Source of the DNA: Pseudomonadota bacterium
Lineage (GTDB): Bacteria > Pseudomonadota > Alphaproteobacteria > Rhizobiales > Phreatobacteraceae
Direction: 5' to 3'
DNA length: 17,107 nucleotides
NCBI GenBank assembly: GCA_023416965.1
Contig: JAEZGJ010000022.1
Span: 1-17,107 of the forward strand
Positions within the stretch are counted from its first letter, which is position 1. Every line of letters begins with the position of its first letter. Both the position numbers and the translations under genes were made by a program. A model generated the notes under the pieces. It worked only from the letters and a program-made list of their open reading frames with translations. It was not told the origin of the DNA and ran no database searches. This document shows, one piece after another, positions 6,795-13,296 of the stretch.

Positions 6795-7192
6795 CCGAAA
6801 CGATCGTTCCCAAGTCGATCGAGGACGCGCTGCGCGACGGGGAGGAATATTCCGTCGAACTCGAGCAGCTCATGCGCAATGCCCGCGACGCCAGCGACTT
6901 TCTCAAGGCGCTGGCCCACGAGAGCCGGCTGCTGCTGCTGTGCCTCATCGCCGAGAAGGAGCGCTCGGTGGGCGAACTGGAAACGATCCTCTCGCTGCGC
7001 CAGCCGACGGTCTCGCAGCAGCTGGCGCGCCTGCGCTTCGACGGCTTCGTCACCACCCGCCGCGACGGGACCACGATCTATTACAGCCTCGCCAACGACA
7101 ATGTCCGGCAGGTCATCCGCGTCGTGTACGATATCTTCTGCAGCGGCGGCCCGACGGCCGCGCTGTGCCGACCCGGAACACCGGGCGCCTGA
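6791..7192 (+). CDS. soxR: SoxR, ArsR-family sulfane-sulfur-responsive repressor
   Basis: This 133-residue ArsR/SmtB winged-helix protein has the ArsR fold opening LKALAHESRLLLLCLI, recognition helix LRQPTVSQQLARLRFDGFV (about 69-87) and wing RRDGTTIYYSL. It lacks the CVC metal site of ArsR. Cys51 (in LLLLCLIAEKE) and Cys117 (VYDIFCSG) stand where BigR, SqrR and YgaV carry the pair that forms a sulfide/persulfide-responsive bridge; a third cysteine is at 126. SoxR proteins of this kind repress sox operons and release DNA when sulfane sulfur is present. The gene overlaps soxS by 4 bp, so the regulator is inside the operon it probably controls. The likely operators are the AT-rich repeats at 4794-4807 and 9304-9317. 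Not to be confused with the MerR-type SoxR of E. coli. Confidence 0.92.
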   Translation: MTETIVPKSIEDALRDGEEYSVELEQLMRNARDASDFLKALAHESRLLLLCLIAEKERSVGELETILSLRQPTVSQQLARLRFDGFVTTRRDGTTIYYSLANDNVRQVIRVVYDIFCSGGPTAALCRPGTPGA

Positions 7193-7198
7193 AGAACG

Positions 7199-7218
7199 GG
7201 GGAGCTCCGCCGCTCCCC
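7199..7218 (+). promoter_or_regulatory. Hairpin between soxR and soxT
   Basis: GGGGAG (7199-7204) pairs with CTCCCC (7213-7218) across an 8-nt loop. The stem starts 6 nt after the soxR stop and ends just before the GGGAGG ribosome site of soxT (7221-7226). It is not followed by U residues. It could reduce read-through or influence soxT translation; the effect is inferred. Confidence 0.35.
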
Positions 7219-7230
7219 GAGGGAGGACGG

Positions 7231-8340
7231 ATGCAGGGGCTTACGGCCATCGCCGTGGGACTGATCGGGCTCGCCGTGGGTTTCGCCTGCGGCTTCACGG
7301 TGCAGAGGGCGCGACTTTGCACCTTCGGCGCGGTCGAGGATGCGCTGGTGGGCGGCAACTGGCGCCGCCTGAAGGCTTTCGGCCTGTCGCTCGCCCTCGC
7401 GATCCTCGGCGTCCAGGCTCTCGTCGCCTTCCTCGGCTTCGATCCCGGCACCACGACCTACGTGCCCGCCCGCATCGCGCTGGCCGGCACGCTCGTCGGC
7501 GCCGTCCTTTTCGGCCTCGGTATGGCGCTGGTCGGCACCTGCGCCTTCGGCTCGCTGGTGCGGCTCGGAACCGGCGACCTGCGCAGCCTGGTGACGCTGC
7601 TGATCTTTGCCGTCCTCGCCTATGCGGTGCTGCGCGGTGTTCTGGCCGGCGTGCGCATCGACATGGTGGAAGCGGTGGCGCTTTCGCTTCCGGCGGGATC
7701 CATCGGCGCCTATCCGGACCTGATGGCCGCCTGGCTCGGTCCGCTCGCGCGCCATGTCACGGGCCCGCTGGTGGCGGTCCTTCTCCTCGCAGTGGCGCTG
7801 CGCGATCAACGCCTGCGCCGTTCGCCGCGCCTCCTTACCGCCGCGGTTGTTCTCGGCCTTGGCGTGGTGGCCGGCTGGGCGGTGACGGGGCCTCTGGCCG
7901 ACCCCTTCGCAGCCGAGATCCGGGTGCAGAGCCTGACCTTCGTCGCGCCGGTGGCGCGTGCGCTTTTCACCATCGTCACCGGCGAGGGCATGCTCCTCGA
8001 TTTCGGCGTCATGACCGTCTTCGGCGTGATCGCCGGCGCCGCGACGGCAGCCTTCGTAGGCCGCGAATTTCGCTGGGAGGCTTTCGACGACCAGCGCGAG
8101 ATGCGCCGCCACCTGGCCGGCGCGGCCCTGATGGGGGCCGGCGGTGTCCTCGCCGGTGGCTGCACCATCGGCCAGGGCCTCACCGCCGGATCGCTGCTCG
8201 CCCTGTCCTGGCCGGTGGCGGTGATCGGCATGGTGGTGGGGGCGCGGATCGGCATCGCGATCCTGCTGGAGGGCTCGCCCATCGAATGGCTGCGGGCGCT
8301 GACCCGCCGCGGCGGCGGCCAGCGCTCGCCCGCCGAATGA
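7231..8340 (+). CDS. soxT: SoxT, YeeE/YedE-family sulfur-compound transporter
   Basis: This 369-residue integral membrane protein has about nine or ten hydrophobic segments. The paired YeeE/YedE signatures are present: CGFTVQRARLCTFGA (Cys20, Cys30), GLGMALVGTCAFGSLVRLG (Cys104) and GGVLAGGCTIGQGLTAGS (Cys311). In the thiosulfate transporter TsuA of this family, conserved cysteines in these segments guide the substrate through the membrane, so import of thiosulfate or another sulfane-sulfur compound into the cytoplasm is likely. This could also feed the SoxR sensor. The start at 7231 follows GGGAGG; the longer frame upstream lies over soxR out of frame. soxS-soxR-soxT in this order is a known arrangement in other sox loci. 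The stop lies 4 bp from the stop of the convergent hydrolase gene. Confidence 0.88.
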   Translation: MQGLTAIAVGLIGLAVGFACGFTVQRARLCTFGAVEDALVGGNWRRLKAFGLSLALAILGVQALVAFLGFDPGTTTYVPARIALAGTLVGAVLFGLGMALVGTCAFGSLVRLGTGDLRSLVTLLIFAVLAYAVLRGVLAGVRIDMVEAVALSLPAGSIGAYPDLMAAWLGPLARHVTGPLVAVLLLAVALRDQRLRRSPRLLTAAVVLGLGVVAGWAVTGPLADPFAAEIRVQSLTFVAPVARALFTIVTGEGMLLDFGVMTVFGVIAGAATAAFVGREFRWEAFDDQREMRRHLAGAALMGAGGVLAGGCTIGQGLTAGSLLALSWPVAVIGMVVGARIGIAILLEGSPIEWLRALTRRGGGQRSPAE

Positions 8341-8344
8341 GCCG

Positions 8345-9253
8345 TCAGGCCGCCGGCACGAAACGGAAAGCTGTGCCGCTCGCCTCCGCCCTCCCGAGCC
8401 CGCCGCGCGGCAGGTGGTAGGCCGAGAAAGCCAGCTTTTCCGAGGCGAGCTTGCCCAGCAGCCGCCGGCGGCTGGCGGCGGCGGTCGCGCCGTCCTGATC
8501 GAAGCCGGTGCTCCAGTCGGGCCGCGCGAAGGAGAGGACCGGATGGGTGAAAGCGTCGCCCACCACCACGAAGGGATCGCCGCCGAGCCTCACCTCAAAG
8601 GAGACATGGCCGGGCGTATGGCCTTTCGTGTCGATGGCAGCGATGCCGGAGACCATCTCGTCGCCGGGCTTGAAGCGCTTGATCTGCGGTTCCAGTGCCT
8701 TGAGCACCCGCTGCGCACCGGCCGCGAAGGCGTGACGGTCCTCCGGCAGGCGGCCGTATACCCCGGGGTCGAACCAGAAGTCCCATTCCGCCTGGGCGAT
8801 GTGATAGGTCGCGTTCGGGCAGGCGGGGGTGTCGAACTCGTCGAGCGCGCCCCAGAGATGGTCCGGATGCGCGTGCGTGAAGAGCACGTGCCTGACCTTG
8901 GCGGGATCCATGCCGGCCCGTTCCATGGAGTCGGGAAGGCGGCCGGTGGTCGGCAGGAAGTTCCGCCCGGCGCCGGTGTCGAACATGACGAGGTCCTCGC
9001 CGGTCCGCAGTACCGGGACATTCAGGGCGTTGGTCACCTCCTCCGTGGGGAGGCCCGCCGCCGTCAGCAGGCCGTTGACCTCCTCGCGGGGCGCGTTGCG
9101 CGCCAGCATGGTGCCGGGCAGGGTGATGGTGCCGTCGGTGAGCACGGCGAGTTCTGCCGCGCCGAGCCTGGTGCTCGCCACCTGGGCGCGGGCCGGGCCG
9201 GCCGCCGCGAGGGTGGCCGAGGCGGCGATCAGGGTCCGTCGTGTGAGCTGCAT
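8345..9253 (-). CDS. Tat-exported metallo-beta-lactamase-fold hydrolase, SoxG/SoxH-like
   Basis: The protein has 302 residues. It starts with a Tat-like signal (MQLTRRTLIAASATLAAAGP, then ARA) and has a complete MBL metal site: THAHPDHLWG (His127, His129, Asp131, His132), KGHTPGH (His216), VVGDAFTH (Asp233) and AYHLPRGG (His280). Thus it should be an active dinuclear zinc or iron hydrolase in the periplasm. Sox loci of Paracoccus end in soxG and soxH, which encode MBL-fold proteins of unsettled function, so a sulfur-related accessory role is plausible; quinoprotein-relay and lactonase-like MBL proteins are alternatives. The start at 9253 has GGGAGGA just upstream; an ATG eight codons earlier would put extra residues before the signal. 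An AT-rich repeat matching the sox operator candidate lies 51 bp upstream. Confidence 0.85.
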   Translation of the reverse strand: MQLTRRTLIAASATLAAAGPARAQVASTRLGAAELAVLTDGTITLPGTMLARNAPREEVNGLLTAAGLPTEEVTNALNVPVLRTGEDLVMFDTGAGRNFLPTTGRLPDSMERAGMDPAKVRHVLFTHAHPDHLWGALDEFDTPACPNATYHIAQAEWDFWFDPGVYGRLPEDRHAFAAGAQRVLKALEPQIKRFKPGDEMVSGIAAIDTKGHTPGHVSFEVRLGGDPFVVVGDAFTHPVLSFARPDWSTGFDQDGATAAASRRRLLGKLASEKLAFSAYHLPRGGLGRAEASGTAFRFVPAA

Positions 9254-9303
9254 GTCGTCCTCCCGTGGTTTTGCCACAGGCTAGCGGATCGGACACGCAT
9301 TCG

Positions 9304-9317
9304 CATATTGAAATATA
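9304..9317. promoter_or_regulatory. Second candidate SoxR-type operator, upstream of the MBL hydrolase gene
   Basis: The sequence CATATTGAAATATA matches the soxY-soxA site (TATATAGGAATATA) at 11 of 14 positions and is itself an inverted repeat (ATAT, TGAA, ATAT). It lies in the 72-bp gap between the permease stop (9326) and the hydrolase start (9253) and is one of only two such AT-rich islands noticed in the window. It probably overlaps the hydrolase promoter. The regulator is not proven. Confidence 0.5.
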
Positions 9318-9325
9318 AGGGAGGG

Positions 9326-10192
9326 CTAGCGCAGCGTCGGGTCCAGCCGGTCGCGCAGCCAGTCGCCGAGAACGGAGACGGCGAGGGTGGTCAGCACGAT
9401 GGTCGCTGCCGGCGCCAGCATGATCCAGGGCGCGCGCGTGATGTATTCGCGCCCGTAGCCGACCATGTTGCCGAGGCTGGTCATGGGCGGCTGGACGCCG
9501 AGGCCGAGGAAGGAGAGCCCGCTCTCGAGCAGGATCACCTCCGGGAAGACCAGGGTCATGGAGACGATCAGGGTCGAGGCGATGTTGGGCAGGATGTGCT
9601 TGAGATAGACCCGCGTCGGCGCGGCGCCGAGCTGCGTCACCGCCGAGGCATAACCCTGGGCGCTGGCGGAAATGGCGAGGCCGCGGGCGATGCGCGCATA
9701 GCGCTCCCAGCCGAAGAGACCCATCAGGCCGATGAGCAGCGGCAGCGATGAGCCGAAAAAGGCGAGCACGGCCAGCGCCATGATGAGGAAGGGCATGCTG
9801 GCCTGGAAATCGGCGAGCATGAGCACGACCTGCTCCACGGCGCCGCGGAAATAGGCGGCGAGGAATCCCAGCGTGGTGCCGATGACCGCCGACATGATGC
9901 TGGCGCCGAAGGCGATCAGCAGGGAGATGCGGATCGAGACGATGAGCCGCGAGAGCACGTCCCGGCCGAGTTCGTCCGTCCCCAGCCAGTGCAGGGGGTG
10001 GCCCGGCGCGACGAGGCGGTTGCGCAGGTTCGGCGCCGTGTAGGAATAGGGGCTGATCAGGTCCGCCAGCAGCGCAACCGCGATCATGCCGACGAGCCAG
10101 GCGATCGCCAGCCAGACGAGGGGCGGGATTCCGCCGAGCGCCCGTGTCAGGCCAGCGCGTTGCGGAGCCGCGGCGAGGGGCTGGTCGGTCAT
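9326..10192 (-). CDS. Opp/Dpp-type ABC transporter permease (DppC-like)
   Basis: The protein has 288 residues. After a short cytoplasmic tail there is a first membrane segment (PLVWLAIAWLVGMIAVALLA), then the DppC-type segment HPLHWLGTDELGRDVLSRLI and a binding-protein-dependent transport domain. This includes the cytoplasmic EAA-type loop GYASAVTQLGAAPTRVYLKH followed by ILPN. The C-terminus WLRDRLDPTLR is typical for the family. It forms the inner-membrane channel with the permease encoded just upstream, with which it shares an ATGA stop-start; GGAG lies 6 nt before the start. The much longer frame extending upstream runs out of frame over the other permease and is rejected. It is the last gene of the leftward operon; the hydrolase follows after 72 bp in the same direction but has its own regulatory candidate. 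Confidence 0.93.
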   Translation of the reverse strand: MTDQPLAAAPQRAGLTRALGGIPPLVWLAIAWLVGMIAVALLADLISPYSYTAPNLRNRLVAPGHPLHWLGTDELGRDVLSRLIVSIRISLLIAFGASIMSAVIGTTLGFLAAYFRGAVEQVVLMLADFQASMPFLIMALAVLAFFGSSLPLLIGLMGLFGWERYARIARGLAISASAQGYASAVTQLGAAPTRVYLKHILPNIASTLIVSMTLVFPEVILLESGLSFLGLGVQPPMTSLGNMVGYGREYITRAPWIMLAPAATIVLTTLAVSVLGDWLRDRLDPTLR

Positions 10193-11124
10193 GAGGCGCT
10201 CCGCGCGCCCGCCTGGCGCAGGCGCGGATCGAGAAAGCCGTAGAGGAGGTCGACCACCAGATTGGAGACGACCATGGTGGCGGCGACCAGCAGCAGGATG
10301 CACTGGACCACCGCGAGGTCGCGGTTCGACACCGCGACGACGAGCAGGCGCCCGACGCCCGGCCAGGAGAAGACGCTCTCGACCACCACGGCACCGGCGA
10401 TCAGCGAGCCGACCATGAAGCCGATGATGGTCACGGTGGGGATGGTGGCATTGGGCAGGGCGTGGCCGATGACGACCCGCCGCCACGGCACGCCCTTGGC
10501 GCTCGCGGTCCGCACATAGGGCTGTCCGAGCACCTCCAGCATAGCGCTGCGGGTGAATCGGGCGAGGACCGCCGCTCCGCCGATGCCGAGGGTGGCGATG
10601 GGCAGGATGGCGTGGCGCCAGCTGTCCTGTCCCCCCGAGGGCAGCCAGCCGAGCTGGACGGCGAAGACGAGGACGAGCACCAGTCCGAGAACGAAACTCG
10701 GCACGGTGAAGCCGGCGACCGAGAGCAGCATGACCAACCGGTCGGCGAGGCTGCCGCGATGGAGCGCGGCGAAAATGCCGGCGGGAATGCCGATGCCGAT
10801 CTTGAGGACGAGGGCGGGGATGGTCAGGGCGAGGGTGGCGGGAATCCGCTCGGCGACGAGGTCGATGGCGGCGCGTCCGTCACGCATGGAGCGGCCGAGC
10901 TCGCCCTGGGCGATGGCGGCGAAATAGCTGAGATATTGCTGCCAGAGGGGCTCATCGAGGCCCCAGGCCTTGCGGAAGGCGGCAATCGCCTCGGGCGCCG
11001 ATTCCGGCCCGAGGATGATCAGGGCGGGATCGCCGGAGAGGCGCAGCACGACGAAGGCGAAGGTCACGACCAGCGCAATGGTGACGAAGGCCCTGAGCAG
11101 GCGCAGGGCGAAGAAGCGCAACAT
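10189..11124 (-). CDS. Opp/Dpp-type ABC transporter permease (DppB-like)
   Basis: The protein has 311 residues with the DppB layout: an N-terminal membrane segment (FVTIALVVTFAFVVLRL), a periplasmic region containing the DPALIILGPES and LGLDEPL-type segments (GLDEPLWQQYLSYF, GELGRSM), then five further membrane segments. The EAA-type cytoplasmic loop is YVRTASAKGVPWRRVVIGHA followed by LPNA, which contacts the ATPases. It ends in FLDPRLR plus a short tail. The start overlaps the stop of the upstream ATPase gene by 1 bp (TGATG) and has GAGG 7 nt upstream. Its stop overlaps the next permease gene. With the second permease it forms the translocation pore in the inner membrane. Confidence 0.94.
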   Translation of the reverse strand: MLRFFALRLLRAFVTIALVVTFAFVVLRLSGDPALIILGPESAPEAIAAFRKAWGLDEPLWQQYLSYFAAIAQGELGRSMRDGRAAIDLVAERIPATLALTIPALVLKIGIGIPAGIFAALHRGSLADRLVMLLSVAGFTVPSFVLGLVLVLVFAVQLGWLPSGGQDSWRHAILPIATLGIGGAAVLARFTRSAMLEVLGQPYVRTASAKGVPWRRVVIGHALPNATIPTVTIIGFMVGSLIAGAVVVESVFSWPGVGRLLVVAVSNRDLAVVQCILLLVAATMVVSNLVVDLLYGFLDPRLRQAGARSAS

Positions 11125-12110
11125 CAGGCGGCCTCGCGGGTCTGGTTGGCGCCTTCGACGAGGTGGCAGGCGACGCGCCGCCCTCCGTCCAGCGTCCGCA
11201 GCACAGGGCTCTCGCTGCGGCAGCGGTCGACCGCGAGGGGGCAGCGGGGATGGAAGGCGCAGCCCGGCGGCCGCTGCGCCGGGTTCGGCGGCTCGCCGGT
11301 CAGCACGATCCGTTCGCTCTTCGCCCCCGGCGCCGGTGCGGCGGAGACGAGGGCACGGGTATAGGGATGGCGGGGCGCCACGAAGAGGTCGTCGGCATCG
11401 CCTTCCTCGACGAAGCGGCCGAGATACATGACCGCGACGCGCCGGCTGATCTGCCGGACGACCCTAAGGTCGTGGCTGATGAACAGCATGGCGAGGCGGA
11501 ATTCCTCCTGCAGGTCGACGAGGAGGTTGACCACCTGGGCCTGGATGGAGACGTCGAGGGCCGAGACCGGCTCGTCGCAGACGAGGAATTGCGGCGCGGT
11601 CATCAGGGCGCGGGCGAGGACGACGCGCTGGCGCTGGCCGCCGGAGAGTTCGTGCGGATAGCGGCCGGCGAGGTGGGAGGAGAGGCCGACGCGGGCGAGC
11701 ATGGCGAGGGCCTCGCCGGCGCGGGCCTCACGGACGCCGCGGCCGTGGATGTCGAGCGGCTCGCGCACCTGGTCGAGGACGCTCAGCCGCCGGTCGAGCG
11801 CGCCGAGAGGGTCCTGGTAGATCATCTGCATGCGCGCGCGCGAGCGGCGCCACTCCGCCGTGAAGGGTGCCGGCATGGGCTCTCCGTCGAAGGTGACGGT
11901 GCCTTCGTCAGGTCGTTCGAGGCCGAGCACCATCCGGCCGAGGGTCGACTTGCCCGAGCCGGATTCGCCGACAACGCCGAGGGTTTCGCCGGCGGCGATG
12001 CGCAGGCTGACCCCGTCCACGGCGCGGACGTCCACCCCGGCGCCGAACAGGCCGCGCCGCATCTGGTAGGTCCGCGACAGGGTCTTCGCGGTGACGAGGG
12101 AGGGGATCAT
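11124..12110 (-). CDS. Opp/Dpp-type ABC transporter ATP-binding protein (DppF-like)
   Basis: The protein has 328 residues. Motifs in order: Walker A GESGSGKST (48-56), Q-loop IYQDP (about 97-101), signature LSGGQRQR (155-162), Walker B FLVCDEP (175-181), D-loop SALD and the switch histidine in FISHDL. The C-terminal oligopeptide-transporter domain carries PPGCAFHPRCPLAVDRC and a later Cys in VACH, the four-cysteine pattern of this family. DppF-like rather than DppD-like assignment rests on VRAVDGVSLRIAAGETLGVV and SLGRM-type residues after Walker A (TLGRMVLGLERPDEG). It energises import together with the other ATPase. The start overlaps the stop of that gene (ATGA) with GAGGT 9 nt upstream. 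Confidence 0.94.
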   Translation of the reverse strand: MIPSLVTAKTLSRTYQMRRGLFGAGVDVRAVDGVSLRIAAGETLGVVGESGSGKSTLGRMVLGLERPDEGTVTFDGEPMPAPFTAEWRRSRARMQMIYQDPLGALDRRLSVLDQVREPLDIHGRGVREARAGEALAMLARVGLSSHLAGRYPHELSGGQRQRVVLARALMTAPQFLVCDEPVSALDVSIQAQVVNLLVDLQEEFRLAMLFISHDLRVVRQISRRVAVMYLGRFVEEGDADDLFVAPRHPYTRALVSAAPAPGAKSERIVLTGEPPNPAQRPPGCAFHPRCPLAVDRCRSESPVLRTLDGGRRVACHLVEGANQTREAA

Positions 12111-13150
12111 GCGGGCTGGACCTCGATGCCGGCCGGGACGGCCGCCGGCAGCGCCGGCACCGGCGGCAGGGAGCTTGCCGCATCCGCCCTGAGGCAGGCG
12201 ACGCGGTGACCGGCCGCGAGGACGTCGAGGTCCGGGTCGTCCTGCGTGCAGGCCGGTGCGGCCACGCTGCAGCGCGGCGCGAAGGCGCAGCCGGCGGGCA
12301 GGTGACGCGGGTCCGGCACGACGCCGGGGATGGAGGTGAGCCGCCGCCGCGGGCCGGCGAGGGGAGGAAGCGAGCCGATCAGGCCGCGCGAATAGGGATG
12401 GCGCGCCGCCTCGAACAGCCTGTCGGCAGCGGCCTCCTCGACGCTGCGGCCGGCATACATGACCGCGACCCGGGCGCAGGTTTCGGCGATGACGCCGAGG
12501 TCGTGGCTGATGAGGACGAGGGCCATGGAGAATTCCCGCCGCACGGAGCGAAGGAGGTCGAGAATCTGTGCCTGGATGGTGACGTCGAGGGCGGTGGTCG
12601 GCTCGTCGGCGACGAGCAGGTCCGGACGTCCGGCGAGCGCCATGGCGAGCATGACCCGCTGGTTCAGGCCGCCGGAGAATTCGTGGGGGTACGCGTCGCG
12701 CCGGCGGCCGGCATCGGGGATGCCGACGAGGTCGAGCAGGCGCTTCGCCTCCGCCTTCAACGCCGCGCCGGAGAGATCGGTGTGCAGGGCCAGCGCCTCG
12801 GCGATCTGGCGGCCCACCTTGATCACCGGATTGAGGGCGCTGGCGGGGTCCTGGAAGATCATGGCGATGCGGCCGCCGCGCACCGTGTCGAGCACGGAGG
12901 CCGGCGCGCCGACGAGTTCCCGTCCCTCCAGCCGGGCGCTGCCGGTCACCCTTGCCTTGGCCGGCAGAAGGCCCAGTGCGGCGAGCCAGGTGACGGACTT
13001 GCCGGAACCGGATTCACCGACGAGGCCGACGGCCTCGCCGCGCCCGACCGTCAGGTCGATGCCGCGCAGGGCGGGGACGCCGGCGAAACTGACCCGGAGG
13101 TCTGCCAGCTGGACCAGCGGGCCGGCGGAGACAGGAGCGGAGGATGTCAT
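12107..13150 (-). CDS. Opp/Dpp-type ABC transporter ATP-binding protein (DppD-like)
   Basis: The protein has 347 residues. Walker A is GESGSGKS (45-52), the Q-loop is IFQDPASALNP, Walker B is LLVADEP (178-184), and the switch region is LISHDL (His216). The signature reads FSGGLNQRV (158-166) where FSGGMRQRV is usual; the deviation is mild and probably tolerated. Four C-terminal cysteines occur in AGCAFAPRCSVAAPAC and VACL. It pairs with the DppF-like ATPase. No convincing ribosome site precedes the start at 13150; instead a 24-codon small ORF ends 6 nt before it, so its translation may depend on coupling. In most Dpp operons the ATPases come last; here they precede the permeases. Confidence 0.93.
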   Translation of the reverse strand: MTSSAPVSAGPLVQLADLRVSFAGVPALRGIDLTVGRGEAVGLVGESGSGKSVTWLAALGLLPAKARVTGSARLEGRELVGAPASVLDTVRGGRIAMIFQDPASALNPVIKVGRQIAEALALHTDLSGAALKAEAKRLLDLVGIPDAGRRRDAYPHEFSGGLNQRVMLAMALAGRPDLLVADEPTTALDVTIQAQILDLLRSVRREFSMALVLISHDLGVIAETCARVAVMYAGRSVEEAAADRLFEAARHPYSRGLIGSLPPLAGPRRRLTSIPGVVPDPRHLPAGCAFAPRCSVAAPACTQDDPDLDVLAAGHRVACLRADAASSLPPVPALPAAVPAGIEVQPA

Positions 13151-13156
13151 GCCGCG

Positions 13157-13231
13157 TCAGCCCATCTTTGCCGCGCGGAAGTCCGGGTCGAGAACGGTGC
13201 GGCGGGAGGGCAGGGCAAGAGCCTTGGTCAT
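13157..13231 (-). CDS. Small ORF of 24 codons, possible translational-coupling leader
   Basis: ATG at 13231 is preceded by GAGGA at 9-nt spacing, and the stop lies 6 nt before the DppD-like ATPase start. The peptide begins MTKALALPSRRTVLDPDF and ends RAAKMG; codon third positions are mostly G or C (19 of 23), like the neighbours. It has no signal or membrane segment and I do not recognise a family. Since the following ATPase gene lacks its own ribosome site, the simplest reading is a translated leader that delivers ribosomes to it. It could also be a non-functional chance ORF. Confidence 0.4.
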   Translation of the reverse strand: MTKALALPSRRTVLDPDFRAAKMG

Positions 13232-13267
13232 GGAGCGCGATCCTCGTCGACGGAAAGAACGGGCCGG

Positions 13268-13290
13268 CCGGGCAGGGCCGACCCGCCCGG
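13268..13290 (-). terminator. GC-rich hairpin after the solute-binding protein gene (attenuator candidate)
   Basis: CCGGGC (13268-13273) pairs with GCCCGG (13285-13290), and inside it GGG (13275-13277) pairs with CCC (13282-13284), giving a 9-bp stem with one bulged A and a 4-nt loop. It starts 6 nt after the stop at 13297. On the transcribed strand the stem is followed within about 10 nt by TTCTTTCC, only a weak T-run. Such hairpins often sit between an abundant binding protein and the lower-expressed ATPase and permease genes. Partial termination or 3'-end protection is inferred. Confidence 0.45.
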
Positions 13291-13296
13291 GCGGCG

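Noticed and set aside
8304..8315. Perfect 12-bp palindrome CCGCCGCGGCGG near the end of soxT
   Set aside because: It lies in codons for an Arg-Gly-rich tail and is expected by chance in GC-rich coding DNA; no repeat copies or terminator features.
11163..12209. Plus-strand 348-codon frame opposite the DppF-like ATPase
   Set aside because: It is rich in Glu, Asp, Gly and His without motifs and is antisense to an ATPase with Walker A, signature and Walker B.
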